In this document: positions 55,588 through 62,518 of the stretch, piece by piece
How positions within the stretch are numbered: the stretch's first letter is position 1
How the letters are laid out: each line of letters begins with the position of its first letter
Assembly: GCA_016934395.1 (NCBI GenBank)
Contig: JAFGSZ010000049.1
Span: 28,204-92,203 of the forward strand
DNA: 64,000 nt
Direction: 5' to 3'
DNA from: Bacteroidales bacterium
Lineage (GTDB): Bacteria > Bacteroidota > Bacteroidia > Bacteroidales > UBA10428
The notes under the pieces: generated by a model
Seen by the model: only the letters and a program-made list of their open reading frames with translations
Told to the model about the DNA's origin: nothing
Database searches by the model: none
Translations under genes and position numbers: made by a program

Positions 55588-55673
55588 AAAATTTCAGTGT
55601 AATTTTTATTTTATGTAATCCGTTTTAAAAATCTTCAATTTCTTTACTATCCGATTTTATTATCAGTTATTCT

Positions 55674-55681
55674 TAACTTTG
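55674..55681 (+). promoter_or_regulatory. -7 box upstream of the MFS gene
   Basis: TAACTTTG matches TAnnTTTG and lies 25 bases before ATG 55707. A matching -33 element is unclear. Confidence 0.45.
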
Positions 55682-55706
55682 CAGATTTTAAGATTCTTTC
55701 AGCTTT

Positions 55707-56873
55707 ATGCAAATAAAAGACAGGAAAAAATTCCATACCCTGGATGTAGTTATTATTTCACTTGTTCATCATATTCATGATATTTATACTTCTTTTCTTG
55801 CCCCTATTGAATTAGTGTTACGGGATAAACTGGGAATTAATCACACTATGTTTGGTATGCTGTCCGTAATCCAGCGAATCCCATCGTTGTTAAATCCGTT
55901 AATCGGAATAATGGCTGAGAAAATAAAGGTGCGTTATGCCGTTATTTTCGCTCCTTCAATTACGGCTGTATCCATGAGCCTTATGGGAATTGCACCCGGG
56001 TATATATTTTTGGCCATTCTGCTGTTTATTTCAGGATTCAGTTCTGCATTATTTCACATTCCCACACCGGTAATGATCAAACAGGTATCAGGTAAAAAAA
56101 CCGGCCGGGGTATGAGTTTCTATATGGTGGGTGGAGAATTGGCAAGAACCCTGGGCCCGATAATTATTACCGGGGCAATCGACCTCTGGGGATTTCACGG
56201 CATTTTCAGGCTTATGCCAATGGGCCTGGTGGCATCGCTTGTACTGTTTCTCCGTTTTAGAAACTTTGACCTTCGAAAAAATTTTACACATGCAGAAACA
56301 ACAGAAGGCTACCGTAAAACCATGCGGAAGTTTCTTCCTTTATTCTTAACCATTGCAGGTATATTATTTACCCGGGGCGCTATGAAAGCATCCATGACGT
56401 TATACTTAAAGGGTTATCTGGAGCTTACCGGCACGAGCAACTGGATTGCTGCTATTGCACTGTCAACTGTCTATCTTTCCGGGGCTGCGGGCACTTTTAT
56501 ATCAGGCACCGTGTCAGACAAATTAGGCAGGCGCAATACCCTGCTGATTATTTCCATTATTTCTCCCTTGCTAATGGGATTGTTTATTTACCTACATGGA
56601 ATATTAATATTCCCTTTGCTTATACTTATCGGAATTTTTTTACTTGCCACAACACCCGTAATGCTTGCTGCTATTCACGAAACAGATACAAATCATCTTC
56701 CCTTTGTAAATGGAATATTTATGACGGGAAATTTTTTAATCAGCAGCATAATGACTGTGGTAGTGGGTTATGCTTTTGATAAACTGGGTTATGAAACTTC
56801 TTTTAAACTGGCGGCGTTGCTTGCCCTGCTGGCTATCCCCTTTGCACTTAAAGTTCCTGAAAAAAAGGGGTAA
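55707..56873 (+). CDS. MFS transporter (Fsr-like)
   Basis: A 388-residue twelve-helix major facilitator. The opening HTLDVVIISLVHHIHDIYTS, then MLSVIQRIPSLLNPLIGIMA and GFSSALFHIPTPVMIKQVSG, resemble the fosmidomycin-resistance (Fsr) group. A second-half motif A is seen as SGTVSDKLGRRNTLL. The substrate cannot be told from sequence. It has its own -7 box and is followed after 46 bases by a CPBP protease gene in the same orientation. Confidence 0.9.
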   Translation: MQIKDRKKFHTLDVVIISLVHHIHDIYTSFLAPIELVLRDKLGINHTMFGMLSVIQRIPSLLNPLIGIMAEKIKVRYAVIFAPSITAVSMSLMGIAPGYIFLAILLFISGFSSALFHIPTPVMIKQVSGKKTGRGMSFYMVGGELARTLGPIIITGAIDLWGFHGIFRLMPMGLVASLVLFLRFRNFDLRKNFTHAETTEGYRKTMRKFLPLFLTIAGILFTRGAMKASMTLYLKGYLELTGTSNWIAAIALSTVYLSGAAGTFISGTVSDKLGRRNTLLIISIISPLLMGLFIYLHGILIFPLLILIGIFLLATTPVMLAAIHETDTNHLPFVNGIFMTGNFLISSIMTVVVGYAFDKLGYETSFKLAALLALLAIPFALKVPEKKG

Positions 56874-56919
56874 TTGTTGAATAAATTCTATCTTTATAAG
56901 TCTAAATATATTTTTTATT

Positions 56920-57840
56920 ATGTTTTTTTCCGTTTCCCGCCCGGGCCGCAATGATTTGTGGCGGTATATCATAGTGATCCTCATAATTATTGTTTTACAG
57001 TTTATAGGAAGCCTTCCCGTGGTTTTTATTCTAACCTTAAAAATGCTGGATGGCTCAGACGTTATGGAATTTCAGGAAAATTTTGATTTTTCAGCCATAG
57101 GAATAGACCAAAACATTGGATTATTATTGATGCTTATCCCCTTTATCTTATGTTTTCTGGCCATGTTGCTAATTCTTCCAAAATTGCATTACAGGCCGCT
57201 GGTAAGTTTTTTTACGGGTTATAAAAAAATCAGGTGGAACAAAATATGGTTCAGTGTAGGATTGTGGCTGGTATTGGTGGCATTTTCAGAAATTGTATTG
57301 TATTTGATAAATCCGGATAATTATATTTATCAGCTGGATATTAAAAAATTCATCCCCCTGGTTTTTATTGCTGTACTGTTTGTGCCCATGCAAGCAGGAT
57401 TTGAAGAACTCCTGTTCCGGGGATATCTTTTCCAGGGAATTGGCCTTATAGGAGTATTTCGCTGGGTACCCCTGATAATTACTTCTGTAGCTTTTGGATT
57501 AATGCATTCCTTAAATCCGGAGGTGGAAAAATACGGTTTCTGGCTTTCTATGCCAAATTATGTAGGTTTCGGCCTTTTACTGGGTATCCTGGTAATTATG
57601 GACGATGGAATTGAAATGCCGTTAGGCATACATGCAATTAATAATATTTACAGTTTTGTGCTGGTAACCTTTAGCGGATCAGTTGGCCAAACACCTACCT
57701 TATTCCGGATACAGGAATTCGACCCGATAACCGGTCTTATATCCTGGCTGGTGGTTTCGGTTATTTTTGTAATAATCGTTGCCAAAAAATACAACTGGAA
57801 CAACTGGAGTAAATTATTCGGACGGATTCCGAAAGAATAA
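56920..57840 (+). CDS. CPBP family intramembrane metalloprotease
   Basis: A 306-residue polytopic membrane protein with about seven helices. The CPBP (Abi) signature is intact: GFEELLFRGYLFQGIG (EExxxR), then the second-motif helix SVAFGLMHSLNPEVEK and GIHAINNIYSFVL (HxxxN). These supply the Glu and His residues of the active site. Bacterial members process membrane proteins, pheromones or bacteriocin-immunity targets; the substrate here is unknown. ATG 56920, 46 bases after the MFS gene. Confidence 0.92.
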   Translation: MFFSVSRPGRNDLWRYIIVILIIIVLQFIGSLPVVFILTLKMLDGSDVMEFQENFDFSAIGIDQNIGLLLMLIPFILCFLAMLLILPKLHYRPLVSFFTGYKKIRWNKIWFSVGLWLVLVAFSEIVLYLINPDNYIYQLDIKKFIPLVFIAVLFVPMQAGFEELLFRGYLFQGIGLIGVFRWVPLIITSVAFGLMHSLNPEVEKYGFWLSMPNYVGFGLLLGILVIMDDGIEMPLGIHAINNIYSFVLVTFSGSVGQTPTLFRIQEFDPITGLISWLVVSVIFVIIVAKKYNWNNWSKLFGRIPKE

Positions 57841-57860
57841 TCTGAAAATTGTTTGGGCTT

Positions 57861-58121
57861 TTAGTACCCCGGAGCCGGTAAACAAGTTTCTTTCTTGGCA
57901 AATTTTTTCCCGTCAGGTGAAAAAACTTTTATTAAAATAACATAAATTCCCATGCCAAATTTTTGATTATGTTCATCACAGCCATTCCAGGAAATTATAC
58001 CATCCGTTCCTGACAACATATTACTGGCTAAGGTTTTTACAATACGGCCATTACAATCAAAAATATAAGCATTTGTTACAAATCCGGTAGAATTAAAATA
58101 ATAATTGATATTCACAACGTC
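57861..58121 (-). pseudogene. Truncated T9SS C-terminal (gliding-type) domain remnant
   Basis: A frame of about 87 codons ends in TAA at 57861. The product (VVNINYYFNSTGFVTNAYIF, CNGRIVKTLASNMLSGTDG, ISWNGCDEHNQKFGMGIYVI) is the last ~85 residues of a C-terminal domain seen on large lamin-tail/T9SS exported proteins. These usually carry a preceding FSPD-N-D-G-xx-D motif. Here only D-V-V-N-I remains. Upstream in the same frame the sequence becomes unrelated and GC-richer and meets TAG at about 58156-58158. The gene has no plausible start or signal peptide; GTG 58115 would be internal. It is most simply a host gene cut by insertion of the accessory DNA to the right. Confidence 0.7.
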
Positions 58122-58242
58122 CCGACAGTAAGGTGTCGTAGGCGTTGCATCGCACTAAGTTTTGTTTGGAAAGATACAAAAAAGTGGCTTACGTTCTTAT
58201 CGCCCGTGGCACGCCATAGCCTATGCTCTTTACCGGTTTTTA
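58116..58242 (-). other. GC-richer hairpin junction at the left edge of the accessory region
   Basis: Non-coding sequence with several small inverted repeats. CGACA/TGTCG (58123-58127 and 58134-58138) lies inside AACG/CGTT (58116-58119 and 58143-58146). TGGC/GCCA is at 58207-58216, and CATAG/CTATG at 58215-58225. On the minus strand the first structure reads CAACGCC..CGACA..TGTCGGG.CGTTG, an imperfect hairpin bounded by AAC and GTT, like a very short integron attC site. The host reading frame resumes exactly at the GTT. attC sites known to me are at least ~55 bases, so this is only suggestive. Confidence 0.35.
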
Positions 58243-58857
58243 TTATTTGTCAATTATCTTTTTTAATTCTTGTGAGTATTGGATTAATTGTTCATTAACT
58301 TTTATCAAATCCTCAATTAAATCTTTGTATTCAGGATATTCTTTTTGAAAGTCCTGAGGAGTCATGTCAAGTAGCTTCTCCTTTTTAGATGAACTCCAAG
58401 TCCTAAAACGTGCCTGCCATTTTGTTAAATGTGGGCGCAATCCATCATTTAATGTTTGAGTCGCAATTCTAACAATTTCTTTAGTGCTTGAGTTATTTCT
58501 GATTAATTCCGCTGGAATATCGCTTATGAATCCTCTAATCCTCTTAAATAAAGCATACCATGAGTCATAAATTTCTTCAATAACATCGTTCTCTTTATCA
58601 ATTGGGATTGCAGCCTTTCTTGTTACTAATTCAGTCCAGATTTTGTGTGCAATTTGAAGATCGTTTTTATTTGGTCTAAATTCTGCCACACCAACATTAC
58701 CAAGTTTTATATTGATCTTTACAAGATTATACCTAAATACCTTTTTAATTATAAAAATGTATATTATGAGAAGGACAATAAGAAATAAGAGTAACCAGAT
58801 AGAAATTTGGATTATCAGATTCATATCATCATCAAAATATAGCTTAAATAAATCCAT
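58243..58857 (-). CDS. Single-pass membrane protein of the TIR/Nmad module
   Basis: A 204-residue protein from ATG 58857, 16 bases after the Nmad2 stop. The frame extends upstream to 58941, but those codons overlap nmad2. A strong hydrophobic helix spans residues ~14-38 (IQISIWLLLFLIVLLIIYIF), followed by a ~160-residue cytoplasmic domain. Conserved-looking blocks are VGVAEFRPNKNDLQIAHKIW, KENDVIEEIYDSWYALFKRI and LNDGLRPHLTKWQARFRTW. Similar small TM proteins accompany defence genes in other bacteria, to my recollection, but I cannot name a family. It is the last gene of the six-gene operon. A role as membrane effector or anchor is inference. Confidence 0.75.
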   Translation of the reverse strand: MDLFKLYFDDDMNLIIQISIWLLLFLIVLLIIYIFIIKKVFRYNLVKINIKLGNVGVAEFRPNKNDLQIAHKIWTELVTRKAAIPIDKENDVIEEIYDSWYALFKRIRGFISDIPAELIRNNSSTKEIVRIATQTLNDGLRPHLTKWQARFRTWSSSKKEKLLDMTPQDFQKEYPEYKDLIEDLIKVNEQLIQYSQELKKIIDK

Positions 58858-58873
58858 ATTAATTGTCTTTATA

Positions 58874-59482
58874 TTATGAAACTCCATCATATCTCTCAAA
58901 ATCAGTAAAAGAAATGGGATCAGCATTATAACCCCTTTCATGACTTTCGGTTAATTGAGATATTAATTTCTCAGCAGAATTTTTTTTAACATGTCTGTGA
59001 TTTATTCCAACCACGAAATCTTTTTTGATACTTTTATCAATTTCAATATTTTCTTTCCCAAAATAGAAGAACTCTTCTGAAAGTAAAACTTTCTCGCAAC
59101 TAGTATCTCTATTAAGGTTATGAAAGTTAGTTTCACCTTCCTCATAACTATGATGAGAGTTCTCTTGGTACCATTTTTTTGCTCCTTTGTCATAGAAATA
59201 GATATTATCCCCATACATCTGCTTTAAACTGCCATTTAAGACAGGTTTTTTAAATTGAAATTCATCTGATTCCCAGTACTCATTATAGGTTAATATTCTA
59301 GTCACTTTCATTGCATATATTAATCTATTTCCTAATTTTTTATTTGTGATTCCAAAAATCCAATCATTAATATTCGCGATATTGCGAATTCTCTGTTTGC
59401 ATGTTGCTAATGTACAAATTCCACCGAATGGATTTGGAGCAAAGCCATAATCCCTTGCAACAACATAACTAAAATAATTCAT
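58874..59482 (-). CDS. Nmad2 (nucleotide modification associated domain 2) protein
   Basis: A 202-residue protein. ATG 59482 comes one base after the TAG of the TIR gene and begins MNYFSYVVARDYGFAPNPFG. That is the diagnostic Nmad2 start, with CTLATCKQRIRNIANINDWI next. The frame is open 23 codons further into the TIR gene, but those codons are not family-like. Conserved residues visible: Asp11, the APNPF loop, Cys23, Cys28 and Lys29. Nmad2 was named in comparative genomics because it accompanies DNA or nucleotide base-modification genes; its biochemistry is not known. Here it sits between a TIR protein and a membrane protein in an operon with a thymidylate-synthase-family enzyme. Confidence 0.85.
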   Translation of the reverse strand: MNYFSYVVARDYGFAPNPFGGICTLATCKQRIRNIANINDWIFGITNKKLGNRLIYAMKVTRILTYNEYWESDEFQFKKPVLNGSLKQMYGDNIYFYDKGAKKWYQENSHHSYEEGETNFHNLNRDTSCEKVLLSEEFFYFGKENIEIDKSIKKDFVVGINHRHVKKNSAEKLISQLTESHERGYNADPISFTDFERYDGVS

Positions 59483-59483
59483 A

Positions 59484-59954
59484 CTAACAGTTTTCCCTTC
59501 TGGTAGTCCAATGTGGATCTCTTTTGGTACCATCTGGATTTTCGCTGTCATTTATTTTTCCCTCGATGGCATCAATTATTCTATCGCCATTCCAACCAAT
59601 TAAAGCATTTCGATATTTTTCTAGGTTTTCTGGAACGTCAGAATTAGTACCCCCTTGAATAAAAATACCAATTATCCGTTTGCCTTGTTTGTTTGCTTGC
59701 TCAATTTCCCAATTTACCCATTCACTTTGGCAAGTTTTAGGGCCAACTAAAACTACCATAACACCAGCCCAACTTATTCGATCTTTTAAAAGTTGCTTAA
59801 TGTAATCCTCATTGGACGCTTGATTTGGTTTTGTACTATCGATAGAACTATTTTTAAGCTGATAGCCTTTTTTGTCAAGTAAATCTTTAAGATTTTGTAT
59901 ATGTTCATCATCTTCATTATAGTGACTAACAAATACGTTTTTAATATTTTCCAT
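59484..59954 (-). CDS. ThsB-like TIR domain protein (predicted NAD-cleaving effector)
   Basis: A 156-residue single-domain TIR protein of the MTH538/ThsB-like group (PF08937 type). Strand A is NVFVSHYNEDDEHIQNLKDL. The central segment is LKNSSIDSTKPNQASNEDYI, then SWAGVMVVLVGPKTCQSEWV and NWEIEQANKQGKRIIGIF. Glu83 in WVNWEIE is the probable catalytic glutamate of NAD-consuming TIRs. In Thoeris, ThsB uses NAD to make a cyclic-ADP-ribose-type signal; other TIRs deplete NAD. No ThsA-like (SIR2/SLOG) partner is present here. The gene overlaps the Nmad1 gene by 14 bases and abuts Nmad2. Confidence 0.88.
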   Translation of the reverse strand: MENIKNVFVSHYNEDDEHIQNLKDLLDKKGYQLKNSSIDSTKPNQASNEDYIKQLLKDRISWAGVMVVLVGPKTCQSEWVNWEIEQANKQGKRIIGIFIQGGTNSDVPENLEKYRNALIGWNGDRIIDAIEGKINDSENPDGTKRDPHWTTRRENC

Positions 59955-60219
59955 GGATTTTATCTTTTAAATTATCTTCATTGAGAATATGTAGACCAAT
60001 AATTGCGTAACCAATTATATCGAAAAGAGTATCTTCAAGACCTTCAAAATTTGCACTTGTATTTTCAATAAGACTTCGATATCTTTTAACCTTGTCCCAC
60101 AAATGCACCATATTTCCATTTAGCCCAAGATCAAAACTTGCACTTCCATAATCTTGATTTTTTTTAAGTAAAATGGTTGTTATTTCCTCGGTAATTTTAT
60201 TGATACTATTCTTATCCAT
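59941..60219 (-). CDS. Nmad1 (DUF1599, nucleotide modification associated domain 1) protein
   Basis: A 92-residue all-helical protein of the DUF1599/Nmad1 family. Motifs: TTILLKKNQDYGSASFDLG, MVHLWDKVKRYRSLI and LEDTLFDIIGYAIIGLHIL. The Lys/Asp/Tyr of KNQDYG and the Asp of the FDIIGYA helix correspond to residues that in MazG-like pyrophosphohydrolases bind nucleotide and metal, so a nucleotide-hydrolysing or -binding role is plausible. The family is common in phages next to thymidylate-synthase-like genes. ATG 60219 overlaps the end of the synthase gene by 8 bases, and the 3' end overlaps the TIR gene by 14. Confidence 0.85.
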   Translation of the reverse strand: MDKNSINKITEEITTILLKKNQDYGSASFDLGLNGNMVHLWDKVKRYRSLIENTSANFEGLEDTLFDIIGYAIIGLHILNEDNLKDKIHGKY

Positions 60220-61237
60220 ATTTTGATTTTATTATCTTATTGAGTATAGGATTCTTTAGTTCAATTGAAACCTTGGCATTAAAAGAATACAATATTCTTG
60301 ACCAATCATTAAAAAAATCATCGTTAAAATCTACAAGACCAATCGATTGTTTCTTCCTTAAAGAGGACTCATATTTTTCCAAGTCTGATAATAAATTATC
60401 AAATTCCTCAAGGTTTTTAAAAGATTTTGAATAATGAAATACTGAATCTTCAAAATAACTTGTTGATGCAATTTGCTCTAACTTATCACGATATTTTTCA
60501 TAATAATGGAAATTATTTGCTATGTGATAATAATTTCCAATTTCCATTCCTAGTAGCTGTGCAAAATATTCTTGGATAAATGTAAAATTGAAAATATTTA
60601 CAGCGCTCGCACCCCAAAGAATGTCATTAGACCTCATGAATACTGTAAGATTCAGCCTATTAGTAGAAGCATCTCTCATAAAATGCAGTACTCTGGTACA
60701 GGGTAAATCCTTGGTTATTTTTAATTTGCCATTTTCATCATAACAATCTTTAGTTGGATCACCAATATTTATTATAGCCTGTCTTGTATCTACGTCTTTT
60801 TCAAAACAATCAATTACATATTTATATTGGTCAATTTGATTTATCGAAAGAGTATCTGTATTACTTTGAGTTATTCCATCGCTCTTGTAGTCGTTTGCAA
60901 CGCCGTTAAAATACCTTAGCCTTGGACCATAACCACCACGCATAAATATGCCATCATCAGAAAAATAAGAAAGCCTATTCAAATAATGACTAATAAAACT
61001 AATATCATTCCGACCTAGTGCTAACCATAATGATTCAGCATAAGCCAAAAAGATATTCCATCCTCTAACTGGTATAGTAATACACCTGGCAGTTGGATTT
61101 TTAATTTGAAAAATAAAAGGAGCAGGCAATTCCCAACAAATTTCCCCTCGCGTAGTACGCTTTACCCCATTTTCTAATAGTAATTTAGATGCTCCAACTA
61201 AAAAAGAGTTAATTCCTTCATATTCTGCTGTAAACAT
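60212..61237 (-). CDS. Thymidylate-synthase-family protein (predicted dUMP methylase or hydroxymethylase)
   Basis: A 341-residue member of the thymidylate synthase/hydroxymethylase superfamily. Aligned by eye with E. coli ThyA: Cys180 (KDLPCTRVLHF) is the nucleophile, Arg202-Ser203-x-Asp205 is the phosphate/folate loop (FMRSNDILWGA), Asn214 is the base-reading Asn, and His244/Tyr246 (NNFHYYEKY) match ThyA His207/Tyr209. Retention of Asn214 favours uracil over cytosine. One extra residue lies between Arg202 and Asn214. The N-terminal substrate part (RTTRGEICWELPAPFIFQIK) and a ~75-residue C-terminal extension are unlike housekeeping ThyA. In phages such enzymes make 5-hydroxymethyl-dUMP for hypermodified DNA. 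It overlaps the upstream gene by 40 bases. Confidence 0.88.
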   Translation of the reverse strand: MFTAEYEGINSFLVGASKLLLENGVKRTTRGEICWELPAPFIFQIKNPTARCITIPVRGWNIFLAYAESLWLALGRNDISFISHYLNRLSYFSDDGIFMRGGYGPRLRYFNGVANDYKSDGITQSNTDTLSINQIDQYKYVIDCFEKDVDTRQAIINIGDPTKDCYDENGKLKITKDLPCTRVLHFMRDASTNRLNLTVFMRSNDILWGASAVNIFNFTFIQEYFAQLLGMEIGNYYHIANNFHYYEKYRDKLEQIASTSYFEDSVFHYSKSFKNLEEFDNLLSDLEKYESSLRKKQSIGLVDFNDDFFNDWSRILYSFNAKVSIELKNPILNKIIKSKYG

Positions 61238-62205
61238 GGTGCGATAACTTTATCATTTATCCCCCACTTTGGAGGAAAGAAAAATTTTAACGGTTCAGAG
61301 TGAATCCTGTACCTCTGCTTAATCCTAACGTTTCCCATATTCAACTCAGGCAATCTCGCTCTTAAATACTTGTCAGTTTCACAAAAACAGTTTTGCAAAT
61401 CAATTAGTGTCGGTTTCCTTCCATATAAATTTTCAAAGTTGGTATAACGGTATTTAATCTGTAAACCTTCCAGGTTTTCTTGTGTGAATTTAATTGCGTC
61501 CTCATAAGAATATTTGTCAAGCGTTTTAAAGCATTTTTTTATACCTCGAATTGCACCAATTCCAGCCTTAACAAAAGAGTTTTCATTAAATTCAATTACA
61601 CTAGAATAATTAAAGTCGATTGTATATTGGTATGCAAGAAATCCGCCAATAAATGAGCAATTGTTAAGAAGGTCAAAGATTTCATTAAGTGATTTAGCAT
61701 TTATAATCTTTTTAAAAATACCACCTATAAGAAGTTCATCATTCACCATCTGCAACCACTTTTCATGCTTAAAATCCAAATGATTGTATTTTTGATGGGT
61801 ACCGGTCATCATATAAGCATTACTGAAGATTGGTTGCTTTTGCCTCCTTTCTAATAATAATTTATTTATACTATTTAAATCAAAATTTGATTGTTTTATA
61901 GTGCCAAGTCTACTCTCAAGATATTCCCAAGTCTCAATTTTATTAAAAATTTTGAATACAATAATTCGTAATAATGTATCAATTTCGTTTAAGTCATCGA
62001 TTTTGTCATTATAGATAACATTCCTGATTAAATATTGACTAACTCGATCAGTTGCTCTGTATACGTTTGTGAACTTATACGTATTAAATATTTCATCATC
62101 TGATAGTTTTCCGCACTGTCCTTTACACTTTTTCCAGAAAATACTCATCCTTTCTTCCAGAAAGTAGAAATAGTACTTAAATGCTTCTTCTCTTATTTGT
62201 ATCAT
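61198..62205 (-). CDS. 5-hmdU-DNA-kinase-type helical domain (HMUDK_hel) protein
   Basis: A 335-residue mostly helical protein, first gene of the module. The block NTYKFTNVYRATDRVSQYLI (residues 41-60), then RNVIYNDKIDDLNEIDTLLR and IVFKIFNKIETWEYLESRLG, is the signature I associate with the HMUDK_hel family ('nucleotide kinase domain-containing protein' in databases). That family is related to enzymes of 5-hydroxymethyl-dU DNA hypermodification and often fused to a P-loop kinase in phages. No Walker A loop (GxxxxGKS/T) is present here, so the kinase part is missing. Later regions include FIGGFLAYQYTIDFNYSSVI and AGIGAIRGIKKCF. It overlaps the synthase gene by 40 bases. The biochemical role is not established. 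Confidence 0.8.
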   Translation of the reverse strand: MIQIREEAFKYYFYFLEERMSIFWKKCKGQCGKLSDDEIFNTYKFTNVYRATDRVSQYLIRNVIYNDKIDDLNEIDTLLRIIVFKIFNKIETWEYLESRLGTIKQSNFDLNSINKLLLERRQKQPIFSNAYMMTGTHQKYNHLDFKHEKWLQMVNDELLIGGIFKKIINAKSLNEIFDLLNNCSFIGGFLAYQYTIDFNYSSVIEFNENSFVKAGIGAIRGIKKCFKTLDKYSYEDAIKFTQENLEGLQIKYRYTNFENLYGRKPTLIDLQNCFCETDKYLRARLPELNMGNVRIKQRYRIHSEPLKFFFPPKWGINDKVIAPCLQQNMKELTLF

Positions 62206-62240
62206 AATCTAAATTTAACTAAGAGTTAATGAGAGTTGGA

Positions 62241-62271
62241 TAAAAATAGCTCTTTTGAAAACTGAAGTCAA
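62241..62271 (-). promoter_or_regulatory. Predicted promoter of the TIR/Nmad operon
   Basis: On the minus strand TTG (complement of 62269-62271; context TTGACTTC) and TATTTTTA (62248-62241) are 20 bases apart. The -7 box has one mismatch to TAnnTTTG. The predicted start lies ~30 bases before ATG 62205. Confidence 0.4.
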
Positions 62272-62503
62272 GCATTGTGGGGTAGAGTTTTCAAATGTAC
62301 TATTTGTGGGTTGGGTTTTCATTGTATTTCATTTATCGTAATACCTAAATTTCAATTCGGAGCCGCGACCGTATGAACGCTAAGGTTTTATGGTATGGTG
62401 TCGTGCGGGAGTACGGGGCGATTTACTATCAGTTTACACCGACCTTTTTTACGAACCACAAACGCTCGCAAACCTCTGAAACCCGTATGTACTATATCAT
62501 GTG

Positions 62504-62517
62504 TTACCGCCAGTACT
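62504..62517 (+). repeat. Left arm of a 14-bp inverted repeat
   Basis: GTTACCGCCAGTAC, whose reverse complement matches 63929-63942 (GTATTGGCGGTAAC) at 13 of 14 positions. It begins right beside the stop codon of the 142-residue membrane protein gene. Confidence 0.6.
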
Positions 62518-62518
62518 T

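Larger units (their letters stand above)
62206..62518 (-). other. 313-base non-coding region between the two accessory modules
   Basis: The right part (62340-62518) is distinctly GC-richer than the surroundings and contains CCGTATG twice (about 62369 and 62484) plus the left arm of the 14-bp inverted repeat. The left part (62206-62340) is AT-rich and holds the predicted promoter of the HMUDK-TS-TIR operon. No gene was found. Confidence 0.45.

Noticed and set aside
57861..58115. 84-residue intact small gene starting at GTG 58115
   Set aside because: The sequence is the tail of a large T9SS-exported protein without signal peptide; in-frame similarity continues past the GTG, so it is a remnant.
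58858..58941. Upstream start for the membrane protein of the TIR module
   Set aside because: It would overlap nmad2 by about 70 bases and add a second, weak hydrophobic segment; ATG 58857 lies just after the nmad2 stop.
59483..59551. N-terminal extension of the Nmad2 gene into the TIR gene
   Set aside because: ATG 59482 directly precedes the family-typical start and follows the TIR stop by one base; the extra 23 residues do not resemble Nmad2.
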